DNA from: an uncultured Mobiluncus sp.
GTDB lineage: Bacteria; Actinomycetota; Actinomycetes; Actinomycetales; Actinomycetaceae
Direction of reading: 5' to 3'
DNA: 35,802 nt
Assembly (NCBI RefSeq): GCF_947254095.1
Contig: NZ_CAMYBV010000019.1
Span: 1-35,802 of the forward strand
The notes under the pieces were generated by a model. The model saw nothing but the letters and a program-made list of their open reading frames with translations. It had not been told where the DNA came from and did not search any database. How positions within the stretch are numbered: the first letter of the stretch is position 1; every line of letters begins with the position of its first letter. The position numbers and the translations under genes are program-made. Below are positions 15,895 through 22,139 of this stretch, piece by piece.

Positions 15895-16170
15895 CTTTTT
15901 TGTATCCGGCGCTTTGGGGTTTTTCGAGCCGTTTTTTGCTAGTCTGCCTTTGCTTTTTTGGCTCTTTTTCAGGTCGGTACGCGCCCCGCGCCCCGGGCGA
16001 TTAGCCAGCCAATGGTCGATAGTGTCGGTAGACCAGCCGTTGGCTGTGACTTTTTCGCCCGTGCCTATCCTGACATCGGGCGCGGGCATATAGCCGCGCT
16101 GGGAGTACGCCTTTAGCGTATTTTCGGAAAGACCGGTGTAAGCAGCGACGCCGCGCAGTGAAAGAAACAT
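15856..16170 (-). CDS. AlpA/excisionase-like helix-turn-helix protein overlapping tRNA-Asn
   Basis: Small DNA-binding protein, 104 aa. Residues 3-30 form a MerR/AlpA-type HTH (LSLRGVAAYTGLSENTLKAY, then SQRGYMPAPD), followed by a wing-like strand and WLANRPGRGARTD, a pattern common in small regulators of actinobacterial prophages and integrative elements. The tail is Lys/Ser rich. The last 12 residues (LPRLDSNQQPAD) are simply the antisense of the tRNA-Asn 3' half, so the natural protein has been extended through the tRNA. The ATG at 16170 has GGGG at 8-11 nt upstream, and a strong hairpin precedes it. No integrase is nearby, suggesting a remnant. Role as excisionase or regulator is inference. 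Confidence 0.75.
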   Translation of the reverse strand: MFLSLRGVAAYTGLSENTLKAYSQRGYMPAPDVRIGTGEKVTANGWSTDTIDHWLANRPGRGARTDLKKSQKSKGRLAKNGSKNPKAPDTKKLPRLDSNQQPAD

Positions 16171-16193
16171 GGTAGCCCCTTTTTTTCAGCGGA

Positions 16194-16219
16194 GCCCCGC
16201 CCCCGTGAGGGGACGGGGC
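16194..16219 (-). other. Perfect 11-bp hairpin in the leader of the HTH gene
   Basis: An 11-bp stem (10 Watson-Crick pairs and one G-T) with a 4-nt loop, 24 bp before the HTH start and 8 bp after the small peptide stop. No T-run follows on the minus strand, so it is more likely an intercistronic or translational control structure than a terminator. Confidence 0.7.
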
Positions 16220-16226
16220 GGTTTCC

Positions 16227-16325
16227 TCACTCTTCCTTACCTTTCCGTTGCATCTTCTCAAGAATGAGAATCAGCGCTAGAATGGAGTTAGGAAGGGAAA
16301 CCAGGATACTGATGAGTGCAATCAT
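16227..16325 (-). CDS. 32-residue single-helix membrane peptide
   Basis: Too short for standard gene finding. ATG at 16325 with AAAGGGG seven bases upstream, stop TGA at 16227-16229. The peptide has a hydrophobic helix (IALISILVSLP, NSILALILILE) and a basic C-terminal tail KMQRKGKEE, which predicts an inner-membrane peptide with a cytoplasmic positive end. It is preceded by a clear promoter (16431-16403) and a hairpin leader, and followed by the HTH gene in the same direction. Size and layout recall holin-like or type I toxin-like peptides, but I see no antisense RNA and do not assign a function. Confidence 0.6.
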   Translation of the reverse strand: MIALISILVSLPNSILALILILEKMQRKGKEE

Positions 16326-16344
16326 CGTTATCCCCTTTCCGCTG

Positions 16345-16367
16345 AGCCCCGGATTGTTCCCGGGGCT
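16345..16367 (-). other. Hairpin in the leader of the small membrane peptide
   Basis: Perfect 8-bp stem AGCCCCGG/CCGGGGCT with a 7-nt loop, 19 bp before the peptide start. On the plus strand it is followed by TTTT and could also act as a terminator for rightward transcription. Its 3' arm and downstream sequence resemble the leader of the following HTH gene. Confidence 0.65.
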
Positions 16368-16375
16368 TTTCCTTT

Positions 16376-16404
16376 GTTAGAGCGGTTTCCCTAACACCTC
16401 TAAC
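16376..16404. repeat. Inverted repeat overlapping the -10 box of the small-peptide promoter
   Basis: GTTAGAG (16376-16382) and CTCTAAC (16398-16404) form a perfect 7-bp inverted repeat separated by 15 bp; the distal arm overlaps the -10 hexamer, a position suited to a repressor such as the downstream HTH protein. Confidence 0.5.
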
Positions 16405-16431
16405 TATACATATATATAGGCGTAGCGCCAA
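16403..16431 (-). promoter_or_regulatory. Promoter of the membrane peptide-HTH operon
   Basis: On the minus strand TTGGCG (16431-16426), 17-bp spacer containing TATATATA, TATAGT (16408-16403). This is among the best sigma70-type promoters in the window and gives a leader of about 70 nt before the peptide start. Confidence 0.7.
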
Positions 16432-16444
16432 GCGTGGGCGTTAG

Positions 16445-16518
16445 AAATCGGGGATTAAATCGGGGTAGGTGGTTATATAGACTAGCAACCCCGATTTGAA
16501 TGCGAATTGGCATCGGGG
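16445..16518. repeat. Short AAATCGGGG repeats between the divergent promoters
   Basis: AAATCGGGG occurs at 16445-16453 and 16457-16465 (12-bp period), inverted as CCCCGATTT at 16489-16497, and partially as ATCGGGG at 16512-16518. They lie between the leftward peptide promoter and the rightward nuclease gene. They look like regulator half-sites; function unknown. Confidence 0.55.
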
Positions 16519-16556
16519 GACGCGGTTGGGTCGCTCAAAAAAGCCTATCTGCGCTT

Positions 16557-16568
16557 TAAAATGAGGCT
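16557..16568 (+). promoter_or_regulatory. -10 box of the secreted nuclease gene (leaderless)
   Basis: TAAAAT at 16557-16562 followed by 6 nt and the GTG at 16569. No clear -35 box. Confidence 0.5.
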
Positions 16569-17687
16569 GTGAAAGGAATCCCGGCGCCGCCGCACGGACC
16601 AGCTCAGATCCCGCCCAAAGCCAGCAAGACCAAGAAGCTGCTGGTGGGCGCCGGGGTGCTGTTCGCTGTGGTGGCATGCGGCAACGCGCTGGGGAGCAAA
16701 GCCAGCGATTCTGAGCCTGCTGTCTCTGCTAGTCCAACCGTTTCCACCAAGGCGCCGCGTGACACCGTGGAACCCACCCCCACGCCTTCTGACACTTCCC
16801 CCACGCAGACCCCAGAAAACACTGTGGAACCCAGTCCCACCGCCTCCACGCCGGAAGCGACCGGGGACGCCGCGACTGTGCTGGCGACCTTGCCGGTGAA
16901 AGGGCGAGCACCGAAAACCGGCTATCGGCGCGCGGAATTCGGCCAGAGGTGGCGCGATATCGACCGGAACGGCTGCGACACCCGCAACGACATCTTGAAC
17001 CGCGATTTGACCGATAAAACCTGGCGCGCGAATACACGCGGATGCGTGGTGTTGAGCGGGATCCTGGCCGAGCCATATTCCGGGGAAACCAAGTATTTTG
17101 ACAAGTCACAAGCCTCGGCCATTCAGATTGACCACGTGGTCGCCCTGTCCGATGCGTGGCAGAAAGGCGCCCAAGCCTTGACTGCTGCGCAGCGCGAAAC
17201 CCTGGCGAACGATCCGTTGAACCTGTTGGCAGTGGACGGCCGGCTCAACCAGCAAAAGTCAGACGGAGACGCGGCGACGTGGCTGCCGCCGCATAAGGAC
17301 TTCCGGTGCGCCTACGTTTCGCGCCAGATTGCGGTTAAAGCGAAGTATCGGCTGTGGGTGACTCAGGCTGAACGCGACGCGATGGTACGGATCTTGAGCA
17401 ATTGTCCCGGCCAGGCACTGCCTGCCGACAGTGGGGTGGTCGTGCCCTCGGGGACCGTGCCGGCTTCTGTTCCGACAGAACCGCCGCCCCCGCCGCAGGA
17501 CGCGGCCCCTCCCGCGGCAAACCCCGCGCCGCAGCCAGGTGCGCCAGGAGGCTCGGGAGCCAGCTACGCCAACTGCCGGGAAGTCTGGGCAATCCTGGGC
17601 CGACCCATCACCCCGCAGGATCCGGGATTCCAGAACAAATTTGACGGGGATCACGACGGGGTGGGCTGCGAATCCCGCCCCCGCTAG
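16569..17687 (+). CDS. Membrane-anchored extracellular HNH nuclease with C-terminal Excalibur domain
   Basis: 372 aa exported protein. A basic N terminus is followed by one hydrophobic helix (about residues 24-41, ending VVACGNALG, possibly a lipobox at C37), then a Thr/Pro/Ser/Glu-rich spacer to about 100. Residues 110-275 form an HNH domain of the DUF1524/GmrSD_C type: D188-H189 in IQIDHVVALSDAW, N218 in NDPLNLLAV, then NQQKSDGDAATWLPP. Four or more cysteines suggest disulfides outside the cell. After a second Pro-rich linker comes an Excalibur calcium-binding domain (YANCREVWA, FDGDHDGVGCES). Probably degrades extracellular DNA or RNA. GTG start at 16569 lies 6 nt after TAAAAT. Confidence 0.88.
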   Translation: MKGIPAPPHGPAQIPPKASKTKKLLVGAGVLFAVVACGNALGSKASDSEPAVSASPTVSTKAPRDTVEPTPTPSDTSPTQTPENTVEPSPTASTPEATGDAATVLATLPVKGRAPKTGYRRAEFGQRWRDIDRNGCDTRNDILNRDLTDKTWRANTRGCVVLSGILAEPYSGETKYFDKSQASAIQIDHVVALSDAWQKGAQALTAAQRETLANDPLNLLAVDGRLNQQKSDGDAATWLPPHKDFRCAYVSRQIAVKAKYRLWVTQAERDAMVRILSNCPGQALPADSGVVVPSGTVPASVPTEPPPPPQDAAPPAANPAPQPGAPGGSGASYANCREVWAILGRPITPQDPGFQNKFDGDHDGVGCESRPR

Positions 17688-17742
17688 GGTCCGCAGTTTC
17701 GCCAGATTCCCCCGGTTTTCAGCCGAAAATCCCGGCTGCGGG

Positions 17743-17754
17743 TAGACTGGAGGA
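17743..17754 (+). promoter_or_regulatory. -10 box of the S4-domain gene
   Basis: TAGACT at 17743-17748, then GGAGGA and the ATG at 17755. The 6-nt spacer is itself a ribosome-site sequence that could serve the second ATG at 17764. Confidence 0.5.
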
Positions 17755-18126
17755 ATGGAAAAAATGCGCGTCGACGTGTGGTTGTGGGCGGTGCGACAGG
17801 TGAAGTCGCGCTCTCTGGCCACCGCGGCGGCGCGCGCCGGGCACGTGAAAATCAACGGGGTCAGCGCGAAAGCCTCCAGCGCCGTGCGGGCGGGGGACGA
17901 GGTACGGCTGCGGGTCGCGGGTTTCGACCGCGTTCTGAAGGTAAAAGCCCTGATTCCCAAGCGCGTGGGGGCGCCTGAAGCCGTGAAATGTTACGAGGAC
18001 GTCACCCCACAACGCTTGACGAATCCCGCTAATGCGGCCGTCATTTATCGACCGCGCGGCACCGGGCGACCGACCAAAAAGGAACGCCGCCAGCTCGACG
18101 CCTTGCGCGGGCGGACGTCCTTTTGA
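17755..18126 (+). CDS. S4-domain RNA-binding protein, Hsp15/HslR family
   Basis: 123 aa. The N-terminal S4 fold is clear: MRVDVWLWAVRQVKSRSLA, AAARAGHVKINGVSAK and RAGDEVRLRV, followed by a basic tail GRPTKKERRQLDALRGRTSF. Hsp15 relatives bind 50S subunits carrying nascent chains after stalled or aborted translation, which fits the other ribosome-rescue genes here. Two starts are possible: ATG 17755, 6 nt after TAGACT (leaderless), or ATG 17764, with GGAGG ten bases upstream, which matches the usual family N terminus MRVDxWLW. It converges with the membrane protein gene. Confidence 0.9.
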   Translation: MEKMRVDVWLWAVRQVKSRSLATAAARAGHVKINGVSAKASSAVRAGDEVRLRVAGFDRVLKVKALIPKRVGAPEAVKCYEDVTPQRLTNPANAAVIYRPRGTGRPTKKERRQLDALRGRTSF

Positions 18127-18217
18127 AGTAGTGTGCAAAAGCGTCCCGCTCAGCCGCTCGTAGTGGGGTTTGCGTCTGCATAAGTCCGGTCGGAAACGGC
18201 CGTGGTTTCGGCTCGGT

Positions 18218-18237
18218 CCCGCGAGGTTGGCCGCGGG
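18218..18237. terminator. Hairpin between convergent genes (weak)
   Basis: CCCGCG and CGCGGG form a 6-bp stem with an 8-nt loop in the 119-bp gap between two convergent genes. No T-run on either side, so a role in termination is only suggested by position. Confidence 0.25.
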
Positions 18238-18245
18238 CGTAATGC

Positions 18246-18800
18246 CTAGTCCCAGTCGCCCAGGAAATGGCTGCGTTTGGGGAACTGGGCGCGGTAGTCG
18301 TCAACGCGCCGACCCAGGAAGTATCCCAGCACGCACAGCACCAGGAACGCCACGCAGAACACGAAGCCGGGCGCGACGTGCATCCCCGCCACAACGAAGG
18401 CCGCCACCGACAGCACCACACCCAGACCCGCCCCGATGGCCCACAACACTTTTGCGGACACAAAAAACGCCAGGTGAACCAAGCCCACGGTGGCAGCCAG
18501 CACACAAGACCCGGCAATCATCAGCATGACGGTAGCCCCGGTGGTCAGAGAGTTCGGCTGCTCATAGGCCGAGCCGGCATAGGTCAAAAAGTACGCCGCC
18601 AGGGCGCACCCGAAAGACCCCACTACGAACGGCCACACGTCAGCCGCGGAGCGCCACAGGGATTGTTTTCGCGCCGGGGCTTTTCCGGATTTGTCGCGAG
18701 GATTTTTCCCCGCACGAGGTTCCCCCTCCGGTTTTGCGTTGGCGGGAGACTGGTCGGGGTCATCGGGTTTTTCCTGTTTGCCAAGGTTGTGCTGGGACAT
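18246..18800 (-). CDS. Four-helix membrane protein of unknown function
   Basis: 184 aa, not recognised. The first 50 residues are highly charged (Lys, Asp, Pro, Glu rich) and likely cytoplasmic. Four hydrophobic segments follow at about residues 57-75, 86-112, 115-137 and 141-162, then a short charged end RRVDDYRAQFPKRSHF. The ATG at 18800 has AGGAGT immediately upstream and TAGACT seven bases upstream. It is divergent from the M16 peptidase with only 29 bp between start codons. Confidence 0.75.
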   Translation of the reverse strand: MSQHNLGKQEKPDDPDQSPANAKPEGEPRAGKNPRDKSGKAPARKQSLWRSAADVWPFVVGSFGCALAAYFLTYAGSAYEQPNSLTTGATVMLMIAGSCVLAATVGLVHLAFFVSAKVLWAIGAGLGVVLSVAAFVVAGMHVAPGFVFCVAFLVLCVLGYFLGRRVDDYRAQFPKRSHFLGDWD

Positions 18801-18829
18801 GACTCCTAGTCTAGTAAAATTGGGTAACT
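18801..18829. promoter_or_regulatory. Divergent promoter pair with abutting -10 boxes
   Basis: Minus-strand TAGACT occupies 18813-18808 (7 nt before the membrane protein ATG) and plus-strand TAAAAT occupies 18815-18820 (9 nt before the peptidase ATG). The -10 boxes are one base apart, so each -35 region falls inside the opposite promoter or gene and polymerase cannot occupy both. Confidence 0.5.
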
Positions 18830-20239
18830 ATGACTGATTTGAAATCTGTTGCGTGTCCGCTTCCGGCGTTGCCCGCAGGTGCTCCCGGGGCGGATGTGAC
18901 CCTGGAAGACGGAGCGATTCGCCGCACCATTTTGCCCGGGGGAACGCGGGTTATCACCGAACATATGCTGGGCACCCGCGCCGCCACCGTGGCGCTGTGG
19001 GTCGCGCGCGGCTCTCGTGACGAGGTCGAAGGGGCACGGGGCTCCACGCACTTCTTGGAACACCTTTTATTTAAAGGGACTCCGCGGCGCACCGCCCATC
19101 AGATAGCGATGGAATTTGACGCGGTCGGGGGCGATTCCAACGCCGCTACCGGCCGGGAATGCACTCACTACTACGCCGAAGTTTTGGGCGAGGACGTGCC
19201 CATGGCCATTGACGTATTGCTGGATATGCTGTGTGCGCCCTTGCTCAATGCCGCCGATTTTGAGATGGAACGCGGCATTATCCTCGACGAACTGACGATG
19301 GCGCTGGATAACCCCAGCGAGCAGGCTTTTGACGAGTTTACCCGCCGGGTCTTTGCGGCTCATCCGCTGGGGCGTCCCATTGGCGGCACGATTGAATCGG
19401 TAAAAGCCGACACTCTGGAGGCAATAGTGGCTCACTATCAGGCCGGATATGCCCCGGATCGCCTGGTGGTGTCGGCCGCGGGGGACATCAACCATGACCA
19501 GGTGTGCGAACTGGTGATGCAGTCTATACACCGTCCCGATTCTCCCTGGCCGCAATGGCAATCCGCACCCGACCCGGCCCAGCCTGCCTTAGACTTCAAC
19601 ACCGTGGCAGCCGTCCCGCTGGGCAACCCCGCTGACAGCTGGACAAACAGTCTCAACGCGGCTGGTCAGGGTGCTTGGAAACCCGAATCAGGGGTTTTTA
19701 AAGTCGCAGGCAAGTTTGAACAAAGTCGGGTCGTCATTGGCGGGCCGGGACCGGGGGTAGCGGACGCGAATATGCCCGTCATGAACGTGATGAACGCCGT
19801 GTTGGGCGGGGGAATGAGCTCGCGTCTGTTCCAAAATATCCGGGAAAAGCGAGGTCTGGCCTACTCCACTTACGTGTTCAACTCGTCTTACCGGGACGCG
19901 GGTAGTTTCGGCGTGACCGCGACCTGCAATCCGGCGAATACTGACCAGGTGGCGGCGCTGCTGCGTGCCGAACTGGAGGACATCGCCGCCAACTCAATCC
20001 CCGAGGATGAGCTAGCCCGAGCCAAAGGCCAGCTGCGCGGCGCCACCCTGCTGGGTCTGGAGGACAATACCGTGCGTGCCAATCGCCTGGCTCATGCCGA
20101 AATCCTGCGCGGGGCCTATATCCCGCTGGACACAAAGCTGGACCAGATGCAGGCCGTCACTGCTGCACAAGTACAGGATTGGGCGGCTGAACTGGCGAAA
20201 CGTGCCACTATTGAGGTGCGGTTGGGTCCGGAGGAATAA
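18830..20239 (+). CDS. M16-family zinc peptidase (processing peptidase-like)
   Basis: 469 aa cytoplasmic metallopeptidase related to mitochondrial processing peptidase and mycobacterial PepR. Inverted zinc motif H74-F-L-E77-H78 with the third ligand E154 exactly 76 residues on (GIILDEL), so the enzyme should be active. The C-terminal half holds the second M16 fold with GGGMSSRLFQNIREKRGLAY. A 15-residue stretch around NSLNAAGQGAWKPE looks like an extra loop between halves. It lies upstream of dapA-dapB-rnj, as in many actinobacteria. Confidence 0.94.
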   Translation: MTDLKSVACPLPALPAGAPGADVTLEDGAIRRTILPGGTRVITEHMLGTRAATVALWVARGSRDEVEGARGSTHFLEHLLFKGTPRRTAHQIAMEFDAVGGDSNAATGRECTHYYAEVLGEDVPMAIDVLLDMLCAPLLNAADFEMERGIILDELTMALDNPSEQAFDEFTRRVFAAHPLGRPIGGTIESVKADTLEAIVAHYQAGYAPDRLVVSAAGDINHDQVCELVMQSIHRPDSPWPQWQSAPDPAQPALDFNTVAAVPLGNPADSWTNSLNAAGQGAWKPESGVFKVAGKFEQSRVVIGGPGPGVADANMPVMNVMNAVLGGGMSSRLFQNIREKRGLAYSTYVFNSSYRDAGSFGVTATCNPANTDQVAALLRAELEDIAANSIPEDELARAKGQLRGATLLGLEDNTVRANRLAHAEILRGAYIPLDTKLDQMQAVTAAQVQDWAAELAKRATIEVRLGPEE

Positions 20240-20263
20240 AGCCGTCCCCGCAGTTCTGCCACA

Positions 20264-20293
20264 CCCCTTGCGTCCACATGGCGGACGGGGTTT
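20264..20293 (+). terminator. Weak candidate terminator after the M16 peptidase
   Basis: CCC plus CGTCC (with a 3-4-nt bulge) pair with GGACG plus GGG around a 7-nt loop, followed by TTT. The bulge and short T-run make it uncertain. Confidence 0.3.
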
Positions 20294-20314
20294 CCATCAT
20301 GTGAACAAAGTGCC

Positions 20315-20326
20315 TAAGATGACTGC
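20315..20326 (+). promoter_or_regulatory. -10 box of dapA (leaderless)
   Basis: TAAGAT at 20315-20320, 6 nt, ATG at 20327. No ribosome site. Confidence 0.55.
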
Positions 20327-21214
20327 ATGAGTACTTTTGGGCGTTTTTCAGTAGCGATGGTGACTCCTTTCCACGCGGACGGCTCGGTGGATTACGAATC
20401 CGCCGCTCGCTTGGCGAAGCACCTGGTGGACAACGGCTGCGACGCCATCTTGGTTTCCGGCACCACGGGGGAAGCCCCCGCCACGCACTTGGACGAAAAA
20501 GCTCAGCTGTTGCAAACCGTGCGCCGCGCGATAGGTCCAGACATCAAACTCATTGCCGGGGTCAGCTCCAACGATACGGCGCACACGGTGGCGATGGTGC
20601 GCTCGGCCGCTCAGGACGGCGCCGACGGATTGCTGGTGACCGCGCCCTACTACAATCGGCCCTCCCAAGACGGCATTGTCGCCCACTTCCAGGCGGTTCA
20701 CGAGGAAAGTGACCTGCCCATCCTGGTCTATGACATTCCCGGTCGCACCGGGGTGCACATTGCCCCCGAGACGATGGATCGGCTGGCGCGGCTGGAGCGC
20801 GTGAAAGGCGTGAAAGACGCTACCGGAAACGTCAGCGCCGGAATCCAGGCCATGCGGCGCACCGGATTGGAATGGTACAGCGGTGACGACGCTCTGAACT
20901 TTTTCTTTTTGGCGGGCGGCGCCTCCGGGGTCATTTCGGTAGTAGGACACGTGGAGGGCAAACGGATTTCAGCCCTGCTGGATGCCGTTGCCGCCGGTGA
21001 CCTGGCTCGCGCGCGGGAATTGGATGCGGCGCTGGAGCCCTCGAATCGCGCCATTATGGGCGCTGGTCAGGGGGCGACTTACGCGAAACAGGCCGTTTAC
21101 GCCTTGGGGCTGATTGAGTCCCCGCGTCCGCGTCTGCCGCTGGTCGAACCCAGCGAGGCCGAAATCGTCGATATCCGTCAGGCTCTGGTGAGCCAAGGAC
21201 TGCTGCAAAAATAG
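20327..21214 (+). CDS. dapA: 4-hydroxy-tetrahydrodipicolinate synthase
   Basis: First committed enzyme of lysine and diaminopimelate synthesis, condensing pyruvate with aspartate semialdehyde, 295 aa. Schiff-base lysine K163 in GVKGVKDATGN, catalytic Y135 in LVYDIPGRTG, and T46-T47 in SGTTGEAPAT are present. Full length. dapB follows after 43 bp on the same strand, giving two adjacent steps of the pathway that feeds peptidoglycan cross-links. Confidence 0.97.
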   Translation: MSTFGRFSVAMVTPFHADGSVDYESAARLAKHLVDNGCDAILVSGTTGEAPATHLDEKAQLLQTVRRAIGPDIKLIAGVSSNDTAHTVAMVRSAAQDGADGLLVTAPYYNRPSQDGIVAHFQAVHEESDLPILVYDIPGRTGVHIAPETMDRLARLERVKGVKDATGNVSAGIQAMRRTGLEWYSGDDALNFFFLAGGASGVISVVGHVEGKRISALLDAVAAGDLARARELDAALEPSNRAIMGAGQGATYAKQAVYALGLIESPRPRLPLVEPSEAEIVDIRQALVSQGLLQK

Positions 21215-21257
21215 CCGGCGCGGCCTGGCGCCACGCCACGAAAGGGAGGACCCGGAA

Positions 21258-22001
21258 ATGTTGAAAGTCGCGGTAATCGGGGCCAAAGGTCGGATGGGCA
21301 GCCAAGTTTGTGCTGCAGTCAGCGCGGCGCCGGATATGGAACTGGTCGCCCAACTGGACCGAGATGACGACATCACCGCCGGGTTACGCCGCGCCCACGC
21401 CACCCACGCGGTCGACTTCACCATTCCGACCAGCGCGGAAGCCAACGTGATGGCGGCTCTGCAAGCTGAAACGCACGTGGTGGTCGGCACGACCGGCTGG
21501 AGTGATGACGCCTACGCACGGGTTCGCCAAGCTGCCCAGGCCGCCGGCCGTTCCGTGCTGATTGCCCCCAATTTTGCGATTTCTGCCGTACTGGCCATGA
21601 AGTTCGCGGCCGCGGCAGCCCCGTACTTTGAATCCGTGGAAATCCTCGAAATGCACCACCCTGACAAAATTGACGCCCCCTCCGGTACCGCCATCGCCAC
21701 CGCGAAAGGCATTGCCGCGGCTCGCGAGGCCGCCGGCGCCCCCGCCTTCCCGGATCACACCGAATCGGATCCGCAGGGGACCCGCGGCGGAAAAATCGCG
21801 GGCGTGCCGGTTCACGCCGTGCGTTTGCGCGGCTTGTACGCTCACGAGGAAATCCTTTTGGGCAACCCCGGTGAACAGCTGGTAGTGCGCACCGATTGCT
21901 TTGACCGCGTGTCCTTCATGCCCGGAGTGTTGCTGGGGCTGCGCAAAGTCGCCGCTTTCCCCGGTCTCACCGTCGGCTTGGATACGCTGCTGGGGCTCTA
22001 G
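21258..22001 (+). CDS. dapB: 4-hydroxy-tetrahydrodipicolinate reductase
   Basis: NAD(P)H-dependent second step after DapA, 247 aa. N-terminal nucleotide site VIGAKGRMGSQV, VVGTTGW at 76-81, and the catalytic segment EMHHPDKIDAPSGTA with H133-H134 and K137. The ATG at 21258 is preceded by AAAGGGAGG. Followed by a 138-bp pyrimidine-rich gap before the RNase J gene. Confidence 0.97.
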   Translation: MLKVAVIGAKGRMGSQVCAAVSAAPDMELVAQLDRDDDITAGLRRAHATHAVDFTIPTSAEANVMAALQAETHVVVGTTGWSDDAYARVRQAAQAAGRSVLIAPNFAISAVLAMKFAAAAAPYFESVEILEMHHPDKIDAPSGTAIATAKGIAAAREAAGAPAFPDHTESDPQGTRGGKIAGVPVHAVRLRGLYAHEEILLGNPGEQLVVRTDCFDRVSFMPGVLLGLRKVAAFPGLTVGLDTLLGL

Positions 22002-22127
22002 GCGCGCAATTCCTCTTTCCCATTCCTTTTCCCATTTTCCTCCCCGTTCACAAGGGTTGAGCCGGACTTTGTTCCCGCGGCGGGCGTGATCGGGCGGGTG
22101 GGTCAGCCTAGGGGAGAGCACAACCGC

Positions 22128-22139
22128 TAAGATGGGTGC
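22128..22139 (+). promoter_or_regulatory. -10 box of the RNase J gene (leaderless)
   Basis: TAAGAT at 22128-22133, 6 nt, GTG at 22140. The hexamer is identical to that of dapA. Confidence 0.55.
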
